Shown here one piece after another: positions 36,454-48,100 of a stretch of 64,000 bases of DNA. Origin of the DNA: Marisa cornuarietis (taxonomy: Eukaryota; Mollusca; Gastropoda; Architaenioglossa; Ampullariidae); contig SMMW01000622.1 in assembly GCA_004794655.1 (NCBI GenBank), positions 5,579,501 through 5,643,500 on the forward strand. Reading direction: 5' to 3'. Numbering within the stretch: position 1 is the first letter of the stretch; each line of letters starts with the position of its first letter. The notes under the pieces were generated by a model. It did not search any database, was not told where the DNA came from, and worked only from the letters and a program-made list of their open reading frames with translations. Both the position numbers and the translations under genes were made by a program.

Positions 36454-37564
36454 CAAAAAGCAAAGAGCATTCTCTCCCATAATCACTCCAAAGGAATCAG
36501 CATTCATATTTCCCTGTTGTGTGAGCAATATAGAAAGACTGTAAAAGATTTTTTTTAAGGGATTCTTCTAAAGGTTATAAAGCACGTCATATACTGTTGT
36601 GGTGTTGTCTTCAAAAGTGTGATTTCTATAGTAACAATATTTTTTTACACTCTTGTATTTAAACACAAAGTTTGTATGTAGGTAAACCTGAGGGCAAAAT
36701 TCTGCAATCAATTTTTCATCCACTTTTCTAAAAAAAAAAAAAATTCTTTTTACATTTTTTTGTTTGTGAGGGGGGTAGAAAATGACTAGAGCACCTGAAT
36801 CTTGCTCTTTACACTGTTATGATTTTCTGCAGAAATCATAAAAAATTGGTACATTTTGTTCCTTGGTCACAGCAACCCAAACCATATTATACTCCGGTCG
36901 TATTGCTCAGCCACCAAGATAACTTTTGGTTAGGACCTGATGTGGGTGGATTTTAGTCTTAAGGTCATGTGTCCACAGGGGGAAAATATTGATTTTTGAG
37001 TGTCAAGTCGATTTTGAGTAAACATCAGATTTGCATAGTTTGATATATAAAAAAACAGATTCCGATGTGTTTTTGTTTAAAAAAATGCATTTTGATGTTT
37101 TGCTTTATATTTTTAATTTTCTTTAAAGACATTGGAAAATTAAGGGCACATTAATTTTGCTTAGAAGAGTCTGAAGATATAGGACAGTTTGTAGGGGTTG
37201 GGGGGTGTTTAGTTTGCATTGTAGATTGGGAGATATGCCTAGAGAGAGGTAAATATGTATCCAGACATGTTGGTAAATTATACAAAATCATTTTTAGCAT
37301 GCTTTAAGCAGTTTGTGATGTTACATCTTGTGGGCATTGGCATTCACTTGAATCGTGGACTTGACTTGCTCTATCCTGATATCTTAAAGGCCAAACTTCC
37401 ACCGCCTGCAATTAAAATTAAATTCAATCCAGAGGAGTGAGCAAGAGTATATGTTGTGGTGGACAGCAGCATATTAGCAAAAAATAAACACAGGTGTAGC
37501 CAGCACTGACTGCTTGATAATAATAGGAAATACAGCAGAATGCATGTGGTGCAAAACAAGTTGT

Positions 37565-37570
37565 AATAAA
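37565..37570 (+). terminator. Candidate PPAN poly(A) signal
   Basis: AATAAA about 1.1 kb past the PPAN stop. Other AATAAA-like sites occur earlier, for example near 37485, so the site used is uncertain. Confidence 0.3.
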
Positions 37571-37884
37571 GGAATTTGTGCTTGGAATCTGTATATTTTA
37601 TATGAACAGGGCTATTTTTTAAATTTTGTACATAATTTATAATTTAATGTGTATGGGTAGTTAGTACATTTTAAAAATGATGGTAGATGGATGCTATAAT
37701 GGACTGAACATTTTGCTTTCTTAATCTTTAGCATTTTACATTAGTGACATTTCAGGTCGGCTTGCTACACAGCGGTGACATTACATTTATTAAAAAATGA
37801 ATAACATGCTCAGAATCTGTCTTGTTAGTGATCTCAAACAAAAGCATCGATAGGATAAAGGCAGTTTACAGATTTCCTTTTGTA

Positions 37885-38970
37885 TTGGGTTAGATAAGTC
37901 ACGACGTATAGTTTTCTGTTTTTCAAAGGTCGTTTATTTATACAAACAACAAAGATGGGTCCATTTTGTTCAGTAACCTTTTGCCATCTTTCAGTGAGCT
38001 TCATAATTTCTCATTTGTAGAAGGACCTGTGTTTATCAGCAAAAACCCAACTAAGTGTTGATTCACAGCCTCATCTGAATTGAATGTTTTATACCATGCA
38101 AGGAGTTTTGAGGAGAGCAAAACAAGTCTGACAGCACAAGGTCAGGTGGGTAGGGTGGGTCTGGCAACATATCCCATCTGAGCTCCAGTAATTTTTTAAG
38201 GATGATCAACTCCTTTCAATTAACAAGCACTGGGGTTTTTGGATAATGGATTTGTTCAAACTGTCCAATGGTTGACAGTAAATATTCGAATTGATTGGAA
38301 CTGTCAATTGGTAGAAGCTTGAAGAACGACACCTTTAAAATTCCACCACACTGAGAACATGATTCGCCTCATTCATCCGAGGAAGGTTATAAGACCAAAA
38401 CCATTTGCACATCATATTGTTGTAAACAATCTTCTCATCACGTTATCAGTGTCTTCCAAAAGCAGTTTGTTTTTGTCACATTTTATGTCGTAGATGTAGA
38501 TGTTTATATGCAAATTAACTTCATTCCTGAGGAACCCAAATGTTGAGTTGCAATATCTAGAGTCCTGTTACCATGGTTTGACTTGACCAATGCCTTTGTT
38601 GTCATCAACCTTGGTGGACCTCACTGACCAAGTAGTGTCGTAGAGATATTAAAAAAAAGAAAAAATCCCAGCATGGAATTTTGTAAACCATCGTTGTTAC
38701 CTAAGTTCTTGTAAAGCATTATCATTAACTTTACACTACTTCTCACAAGGTTTACGTGCATTTTTTTCCTATACGGAAGTAAAATACATTGCAAATGCAG
38801 TTTGTCTACAATCTTAAACTTGTAAAACCTCCCGAACTCATCTAGATTGCTCAGTGTTTCGTTTTACAATGGTAGTTGCCATATGACATAACAGTAACAT
38901 ATGACTAGTACTTCCAAAAGGGAATTGGTGTCATCTGTTGCAGAAATGCGGTATGACATTTCCAACCCAA
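37885..38970 (-). mobile_element. Decayed mariner element with both inverted ends
   Basis: The ends read TTGGGTTAGATAAGTCA on the left and, inward from the right, TTGGGTTGGAAATGTCA, each flanked by TA (37883-37884 and 38971-38972). Minus-strand translation gives mariner-like pieces in several frames: WFTKFHAGIFSF, KALVKSNHGNRTLDIATQ (helix-turn-helix region), WNFKGVVL (catalytic region) and FYK then EIMKLTERWQKVTEQNG (C-terminus). Stops and shifts are frequent and the length, 1086 bp, is short of the usual 1.3 kb, so it is inactive. Confidence 0.85.
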
Positions 38971-38972
38971 TA

Positions 38973-40808
38973 AATAGTATTGTCTTAGTTTGGAATTTTC
39001 AGTTAAAACTAACACACCTTTTCAAATTGCATAAGAATGTGTTTAAGACAGGTGATGTAAAAATGAACCAGTATAAATAAAAATGGTTTAGCAGGTATTC
39101 AAAGGTTTAAAAAGAGTTTATTTTGGGATTATCTGTGTACATCTGTCTGCTCCATTAACATTTTCACCATCCAAGTGGCACAATTTTATAAATCCAAGTA
39201 TGTTTTGGTAAAGATGTGCTTTGTTTTATGCTATCATTTACATGGCTTTTTGAAATGAATGCAAGGGCAAACACCTCGAAAAAATGATGGCAAAAGGGTG
39301 AAAGCGCTCATATGTACAATTATCCTGTTTCATGTTGTTCCTGTTTCGCTGTGGTGGTACTACAAGCCAAGTTGAAACTCCCTCATGAGTGTCTAATGCG
39401 TTTTCCGCAGTTGTGCAGGAAAAGCTGTCAGTAGCCCTTTACATCAGCAAAATTCTCTCATCACCTTTGCCATTAAATATGTAAAATCCACTCTATAATT
39501 GTTGCTAGCTGTCATTTTTTGGATGACGCCCAGCTTGCTCTGCAGCAAAAAACCTAATATACTTTTCAATAACCTTGTTTTAGCATCCAACTTGAGTCAA
39601 GCTCAATTCAATAAATGATATGCTAATTTTTGCAAGAATGTGCTGCATGATCATCCCTTGACTGGTAGTGGTTACTAGAGGGAGCAAAGTGTTAGACTGG
39701 ACTGGTCCTGTGCAAGACATGATCTGTTACCTCAAACCACAACTGATGGGTCAGCCTGGTCGCATAAAAAAAACCCTCGGCCTGGCCAGTACTCACGGAA
39801 AGTCTTTGCTTGCTGATGCTGTTAGCTTCACAAAAGAAAGTACTTCATTGTATACTTTTACATAGTTTGTTTATTTAACGCACATAATTGTGCTTTAATT
39901 TTTAACTGTCAGAGCTGTAGGTCTGTAAACACAAACACATGAATAATGTGTTTCATCTGATGCCATTAGATATAAATGCTTTGAATTACAAGCCATAAAT
40001 ATTTTTAATGATTATTAACATTGCTTTTGGTATACAATCCAAATTTATAAAAAATCAGCATAACACACACACAATTGAGCAAATATAGCCAACCTGCTTT
40101 ATTTACTGTCAGCTCAATTGACAGAACGCTTAAAAAAAAAATTAAGACTTGGAGCCCATTGGATAAATTTTTTCATTGTCTACAGCTGTGATGTTGCAAT
40201 ATTTATCAAAGTACAGGTCCAATACTTCTGCATTTTCAATTGTGTAATTGTACTGTTGTTTGTTTGTCCATGTCTTTCGAAAGGGAAGACACTTCCACAC
40301 CAATTCATGCACAATCTTTCAGCCAGCCTCCCCAGCCAGGGCAGAGCAATCAATAACACCCTTAACAATGCCATGGGCATTCAGAAACAACTTGCTTAAA
40401 GGGTACCCCATCATCACCACAATACTTCCCACCCCTACCACATGCTTTTAAATTGCCCCTTAAAAGGCTTGCAGGGTAAGAGAGGGAATTCATGTTTATT
40501 AATAACTAAGATAGATTGCTATCAGATAATACTGCATGGTCTTGTTACTATGCCATACATGCTTTATATATTTTTTTTTAAAAGCCAGTGAGACTTGCCT
40601 TGGGCATTTAGGTAATGGAAGGCGCTCTGTGAGAAACACAAGGAATGCCTGCTAATCACCCACAAAATGATTCTCAAGTCATTAAGTACAGTGAATAACA
40701 AAGTGCTTCAAATAAAAGGATGTACCTAAAAAATCTCACTGGATAAATAAGAAACAAGATTTCAGCAGAAATGGCCTTAAGAAAGTTCAGCTAAGAGCAG
40801 TGGACAAA
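38973..40808. other. Intergenic region between the mariner and the KPNB1 3' end
   Basis: AT-rich sequence with no recognised gene. A short open frame at 39668-39865 has no domain signal. Confidence 0.4.
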
Positions 40809-40814
40809 TTTATT
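40809..40814 (-). terminator. Candidate distal KPNB1 poly(A) signal
   Basis: AATAAA on the minus strand, about 4.3 kb past the KPNB1 stop. A long 3' UTR is assumed; the link to KPNB1 is unproven. Confidence 0.2.
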
Positions 40815-43339
40815 TCACATTGTACAAAAGGACTATGGTTACAGAATTGTGGATGGCAGGAAAAACACCTTATCACTAACTGAGACACAGGAAAGAAAGT
40901 CTGGGATACCTTCAGATGCCTGAGGGCCAGTGAACTCCAATCTTGTGCACTATATTGCACTGCTTTAGCACTTTGGAGGAAAGACTTAATGATGCACCTG
41001 CTATATCTGACAGCTGGGGCGCAGTGTTTGCGCAAAGTGTCTGGAACATCATGTCACATCACAGCTGTGCTGGATTCACTTGAGAATAAAGCCATCTGCC
41101 TTGCAAGTATTTGGTGCATGTATGTGCTGTTCCAAATAGAGAATCTTGATGACAGAAGGTGACTTCCAGAAGACCATATGGATATGCACATCTGGTCCTG
41201 CCTGTCTGTAGATAATGGCAACTACTACAGAATGCAGAACAGGTGGCCATCTGGATCACAAAAGCTCTAGGACACCCGTTATGTTGCAGAAGTACTAAGC
41301 TGGGGAAAGCCTGTTTCCTTTCTCAAGTGGAAACATCACAAAATGAGCCTTTGGGGTTTTTTCCTGCATCAGAGATTGTAGTCATTGCATTCACATTCTC
41401 ACTTCAACTGTTCCACCCTGGATACATGCAGTCACTGGCTGTGGCTGGCCTTGGCACGTGAGGCACTCAACAAATGGAACAGTCCAGTTATTGTTCAAGA
41501 CCAGCAGTGCTGCACTGGCCGACCACCACTCACACTCTTTCGCTCCCACACTCGACCACTTGGCTGAGACCTTGGCGCAAGGTAGATTTGAAGTCTGTTC
41601 GTCTGTCTGTATGTGATGTCGATGTCCACTTTGCGGACTGATGAAAGCCTGTCCACAGCAATGTTGGACGAAGTCACATCTGAAAAAAAAAGATTTTTAA
41701 AGTTAAAATTGACTTGAATACATACCAATACAAATTTAAATAAGGTTAAAAAAGAATCCATATTCTAAACATGAATGTAACATATTTCATATTACATGGG
41801 CTTATGGGAAGCTGGGCAATTCTCATATAAAACACTGCCAGGCACACCACATAGGAGAAAAATGAAATCAGTTAATATGTTTATATTCTTTAATTTTTCA
41901 GTTTTCATTGTCTCAGCGGTGCATCTCCTGGATGTCCGTCTTCTCAATCCTGTCACTGGGAGTCCTACCACCATTTTGGTAATCTACAAGAAAAAAAATA
42001 CATACATCTGTGATTAATGCATGTTTAATCTCACAGAGTGCTTAGTTTCACTTTGGGGGACTATTTACTAACAATGCACCGAATCATTGATGAAAGTAAC
42101 CCCCACCCTCAGACAGGCATTTTTAAGCAATTCCACCAGACTATTTAAAAATAACTAAAATTTGAATCATAACTTTTTAAAAATCTTACATTGTATACAA
42201 GACCTAAGAAGCAAAAGTCTAAAAAGCAAGGTGACTTATTTCTATACAAAAAGTGGAGCAATGAATCATCAATGTGTTGATGAGAAAGTGATCACATCAA
42301 ATAATACAACTCCTGAGCAAACCTCAGTAAGACTAATCATGAGCTCAAGGTTGTTCACCAGTTAAGCAAGATTTCATCATAGGTCTCCAGGAGATTGTAT
42401 TTTTGAAATATCCAAGCCCCATTTTTTTTAAAAGTCAAAATATTCTAGATGTAGTGTTCAAAATTTCATGACTCAAAACACCAGATGCTGCAACATACCA
42501 CTGGGTTTCCCCATCATATAACATCATATAACCTTTCAGTACTATTAGACTCAGTTAAGTTATATCAATGACTTAATATAGGTTGTTTTAACTCACCTTG
42601 CATTTATTCTCAAGCTGATGCTGGCTTCAAGTTCTTGTCTGAACGCAAATTATTCCTTACTGCATAGTATAATGCAACAGTAGCCTAGATTTATTTCAGA
42701 CAATTACAATTCAAAATGCACGTCTACTTCCCTGTCAAATGTAAAGATATAACCCTCTTTTATCTTTATTTCTTAGCAGCATTTTCACTGCAGCAGAGCA
42801 TCGGATTTTGGAAAGAAAGGGTCCAGGCAACTTCAAAGAGGGGCTTTTTGGCCAGTTCGCCTTTTATCCATTATTTGATGTATAATAACATACAGTGTAA
42901 AATCTTGAATCATTTGTATTACTTCCAATTTCCACCTATAAACTCCAAATGAACCTTTCATTTATCAGCCTTTGTCTTTCCCAAAGCGGGGAAAGGGCGA
43001 GAGCAGACCCGGTCATTCAGAGTATTCAGTATGCGTATTTTGCTGTAACTTACATACGCTATCAAATGCAATAGTTGCTCGGGTACTGTCCACTAATTAA
43101 AATTCAGCCAAACAACTGCACATTGTCAGATTATGTTCTTTGACTTTAAAAGAACCATCCAGTTAATCAAGGACAAATGCCAGTGTACTACCCAGTATCA
43201 TACAAACATTTGAATGCTGTAAAATAAAAAATACTTTTCTTTCTAAATTCCCACCGACCCTCGCCCCAGGAAAGCAAAAAATAGTCTCAATTGGAAAAAG
43301 ACAGTTTTTCTTAGTTTTCTTCTAGCCTTGCATACTTAA

Positions 43340-43847
43340 CCCTTTGGCTGCTTCTGATTCGGTCGGAAAATGCCTGTTTGTTAGCATGCCCACTGACGGA
43401 ATACTTGGTTGGCGGCATGTTTCATTTTTAGTAGAGACCCCCGGAGTGATGTTGGATAAAGGCTGTGTAGCGTTTGGCAGATATGGGATTCCCCCTATTT
43501 ATAGCACCCACTCTGATGCCATGCTTGGCATTATCGGGCTAGAAATACAGCGATCCCCCTCGAGATTCCAACCGCACAGAGTCATGACAGACAAGTGCAG
43601 GAATGAATGGTCAAAGAACACGCTACAGGAGACCATAGCAGAGATCACTAACAATAATTCAGATGATCTAGAATCGAATCCTTGGATCAGGAACGGGATT
43701 GGCAGTGAAAGTGACGACAATGTGTTGGATATGAGAGATGAAGATTCTGATTCTCATCATTTTGACGATAATGATGGTGATCTTGATTTTGACCAGATAA
43801 ATGAAAAAGAAAGTGAAGAAAGTTCCAATGACAGACAGCAGTGGTGA
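43340..43847 (+). mobile_element. Possible piggyBac-like 5' end fragment
   Basis: TTAA (43336-43339) is followed at once by CCCTTTGGCTGC, the form of piggyBac-superfamily ends (TTAA target, CCCTTTG start). An open frame then runs to 43847; from MTDKCRNEW near 43584 it is Asp/Ser/Glu-rich (ESDDNVLDMRDEDSDSHHFD), like the acidic start of piggyBac transposases. No catalytic domain or opposite end was found. It lies in the region downstream of the KPNB1 stop. Confidence 0.45.
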
Positions 43848-43916
43848 CTTTGTTGCATCAATGCCGGCGGTCCGCTGAAGAAGGAAACAAACTGCAGCAG
43901 ACAGGTTGGTTGGTTG

Positions 43917-43955
43917 TGTTAAACGCCGTGCCAGCAACCAAGGCTATATAATGGC
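43917..43955 (+). repeat. SINE-like motif copy
   Basis: GTTAAACGCCGTGCCAGCAA followed by AAGGCTATATAATGGCA, next to a TTGG repeat. Shares its core with 52430-52467 and, inverted, with 21036 and 23718. Confidence 0.5.
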
Positions 43956-45142
43956 AAGAAAAAGTAATCTTACTTTTAAATTTTAGGGACAAAAAAAAAA
44001 CACCAAGTGATATAACCCTAAGATCTTAAACAATAAAAGCCAACACAAGAAGCAAGAATAACATAAAAGAGTGGGTGGCATGTGAAAAGGCCACCAACAA
44101 ACCAAAAACTTTCATGGCATAAAAAGCTTAAATCTTATGGTAAAGCCCTATCCTACGAGATACTCTGGAGTCCAGGGCAAGTAATGAAATTATGTACAAC
44201 ACTAAAAATTCCTCGACACCAAGGCAAACTGGTGGTGGTTCACCTTGTAAGAGATGCGACTGCGTGCATAGCCTTGCCCTAACCTTAGTCTAGTAAGAAC
44301 TACCTCCTCCCGCCGCACAGGACGGCACGAAGGCAGGCAGGCAGTCTGAAAGATAGGGAACAGTGGCGTGCAACTTATTTTGGCCCAGAGTACCCCAGAG
44401 GCCAAATTTGATAAATCAAATTTTGATACTTTGATATGTAATACAAGATTCAGATGTAATTCTGTTGACAAATAGGAGCTCTGATAACAAATTCATTTTG
44501 CACATTGATCATATTTCTAACATGCACGCTGAAATAGCTATTATTTGTGCCTAGGTTGTACACAAAACAATTGATCTAAACCCTTCGTGTTGTTATGGAT
44601 TCAGCATTCACTCCCCTAACTTACTAGGGGAGGGGAGGAATGAGGTTCAAGTACAATCCATTGTTCACAAGAAAGCAAGGAATGAGGTGTGGAGCTGAAT
44701 GTTGTAAATGAACTGCCTCTAATTAACTGGGGGATTTTAGGTTGTTTTTTTGTGTGTGTAAATTAAATTGTGTTTGACTGGGGTTAGTAGACAAGAAGCA
44801 GAGCGATATCACTTGTTGGTATGCCATTTTTGTAATTAGAAGGCTATGCTTAAAATCAAAATACCACTGCAACAGAGTCAAATAAACGGAGGGCTGAGAA
44901 ATAGCAAGTACCGAAGTAATATCACATGCAAGTAATGATCTTTCCTGATGATTTTAAAAATTCCAGGTGCCTATGTGCACATAACCAAGGCTCAAACAAT
45001 TTTTGGCAAGGGTAAGAGTGAAAAATAACATCAAAACATACTTATCATCAATATTGACTCTGAGTCATGATGCATTAAATCTGATATCTTAGACTCAACC
45101 ATGACATGCCCCAAAATCTCTATTTCCTGGAGCCGCCTTTGA

Positions 45143-48100
45143 TCTAAAATGGTATAGCAGCAAACTTAGTATACATAATAAGGAAAAAAACATAACTAAG
45201 GGAAAGTACAAACCAAGATGTGTTCTTCAGTTTCCGAATCTCCTTGGTGGCCCATGTTGCCAGGGTTTTAGCTTTTTGAACCTTGGAACGTCGACCCTGG
45301 GTTAAAAGGCTTTGGATTGTTTCCTTCTCCAACATGGGCAATATTGATACAGAGAAGGAGGTGCACAGGTCACTGTGGCAAAGAACAAGGTATGAGAAGC
45401 AACAGGCACACACAGACCTCAAAGTCATAGTTGAAAAAGCATACACTATAGGACTATATCCATGGAATAATGAGCAAACCTTACAAGCACTCCATACCTG
45501 ACAAACAAGTTAAAAATATATCAAATGATAAAAGACTTGGGCACGAAGCTTACAACATTTCATGATTTACTGCACCCTTATTGTGCTAACTCAGCACTTA
45601 CCCTATCAAACCACAGCAAGCAGCAACATTACTGTCGCTCTTGTCTTCATCAACACTTATGTGCTCCATGAAAGAAATGATGTGTGGAACATGTGGCTGA
45701 AGAAGAGCAACATCTTCTGCACAAAATATAATCATTAAAAACTATAAATTCGTCTCAACAAGCTTGTCTAAACAAGTAATCTTCCACTAAGATTGTGTAT
45801 TTAAACTAATTTGGCATAAAAACATCCTGGGATGTCAAACGTACACTGGCAAAATAACTTTCCTGCAGCATTCATGCGAAGGTGCAACCAAGCATAGTTT
45901 TCATGCTTGCATAACAACATGAAACTGACTACACAAGTAAACTTGATGCATGCACTCACGGCTGATGTGCTCTCCATCGCCTTTCAAGCCCTGCACAATG
46001 CCAGTGTACGCTTCCAGACAGCCTTCCCGCAGCTCATTCAGGTAGTCAATCATATCATAGTCCGTCTGCACACACAACACACAAGCATGCATACAGGGTA
46101 ACAATGCTTTTGTTCTTTACATCAGTACTTCCTTACAAAACACTATCATGGCTTTTCTTTTGCTTAATATGCGAAAAATTGACTCCATCATATCCACCAA
46201 ACAAAAAAATTACCTTTCTGCTGTGATGGAAGACCTTGTTTTTATGCCAATAATTATGGTCAGCAGAAATGTAATTCCAACAACAAAAGTACAAACAAGC
46301 ACACCAAAAATATACAGGGTAATATCAATAAACAGAGAATAGCATAAGAATTAAGACACATTAGCTGCAAGTCAATAAGACACCATTCTGCAAGAAATAG
46401 CTTTTAAAGATTGCATTAAAACATAAGTGCAAACACAGAAACAGACATCACCAAAATACATGGATAAATCATAGTGAAAGGCACAACAAAATATGAATGC
46501 TAGCTAAGCCACCATGCACTGTTGAATGCTAGGGAAAGATGCAAGTGGGAATTCTGTCCACATTCAAGCCTGCATAGTCCATGAACTCACCTAGAGGACT
46601 TTCAGGCTGAAATTTACCATGTTAAGAAAAGATGGCCTTTAGGATGCCTAACAACAGTTTTTATCCTTCTCCTGTGCAAACCTCAGCAGAAAATTGTTTT
46701 GTGGTCATAGCTTTTTACCATAAGCCATGTATTCATCACAGATTAGCAGAGGAGCTTGGCTTGAAAACAACCTTCATAGACTACATTATTCTGAGAAAGA
46801 TTTCAAGGAACATACATAAGTGAAATAATATATGCCATATTTCTAAAACCAACCTTATCCACCTGGGCCTGAGAGGCCTGCTGAAGAGTTGTAAGCACAA
46901 CATCTAGGTACGGCTTGAAATTAGGTCCAATGGCAAGAGCTATGTCTCCAAAAACTGACAAGATCTGTGGCTTCACGGATCGGTGAACATTTTCATTCTG
47001 AAAGAGTCAGATCAAACACAAAATGAAAAGGCGGTTTAGCAATATAATGATCAAAAACAGTTTAGGTACAATTTATATTTTAAATCTTACTTACAAGTAT
47101 GATTCAAAGTGGGTGAAAAAGGTGAGGAGTATGTGATGCCAACTGCTCTAGAGGTCATGCTTTGCTACTTGCTTAACAAGGACCCTCGTCTCCCTTTGCC
47201 AGATGGAACCCCTGCTTTTCTCCAGTGGAGGTTTAGCCTTAGAGTCAGATTATTACTTCAAGGCGGAACTTCTTTGCACTGAGGAAGAGAATGGTTTCAC
47301 CTGTGCAAGGGAAGGTAGGAGTATACGCATTGCTGACAACTAGCAGTCAGTCGTCTCCTATTACTACCCTGACAATAGGCACTGCCAACTAGTCTAGCAA
47401 TAAAATAACTTGTCACCCGACCAGCGCTTGCTGTAAGGTTTGAGAGATGTGGTTAAATGGCTTATATCTGAACACACTGTCAGGGTTAGGACTAAATGTA
47501 TTCTTCCAAAAAAGAAAAAAACCCAGTGCAAATGACCCAAACATAAAGACAACTGAATTTTTAAACTGTGATTTTATTGCCTTTTTTTAATGTCATTTCC
47601 ACTGTTCATCCTTTTCACCTTTATTTTTCCCTGTTTTATGGAGAATATAGCTTTCTCAAGTACTGGTCAGCTGAGAAAGACCTTTGATTGCTAGGGTAAT
47701 TGGCATGCCTGTGACCTCCAGCCCGCCTATTGTCGTAGTAGCAATTAGGGAAGACTAACCACGTGAAAAAAGTCTGCATCCAGGTACTCCCCTCGCCTGG
47801 GCGAAACCAAGTTAAAAACCATCCACAAGACGTTCCACCTTTAAAACACTAGCAGCTGGTTTTTATCATTCACTTACCCCTAGATTCTCTAGAAGCATCA
47901 TCATAAGCTCGTTGCAGTATGGCAGTACCTTGATGCCTAAAGCTCGGCAAAGATCTCCAACAAGACCAACAGCAGCTACACAAACCTGTAACATTAAGCC
48001 ATCTGTGCATAAAATCTGCAACTGAGGATATGCCTACAGCAATTCTTTACCTGGATACAGAGTGACTGCTTTTCCCTATGCACAAAAATTCTTGGGCACT

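Noticed and set aside
37255..37440. 61-codon ORF in the PPAN 3' region
   Set aside because: Lies in the likely 3' UTR with no motif or homology I recognise.
47100..47860. Possible exon or SINE in the KPNB1 intron between exons 19 and 20
   Set aside because: KPNB1 phases join without it and no tRNA-like head or known tail was seen.
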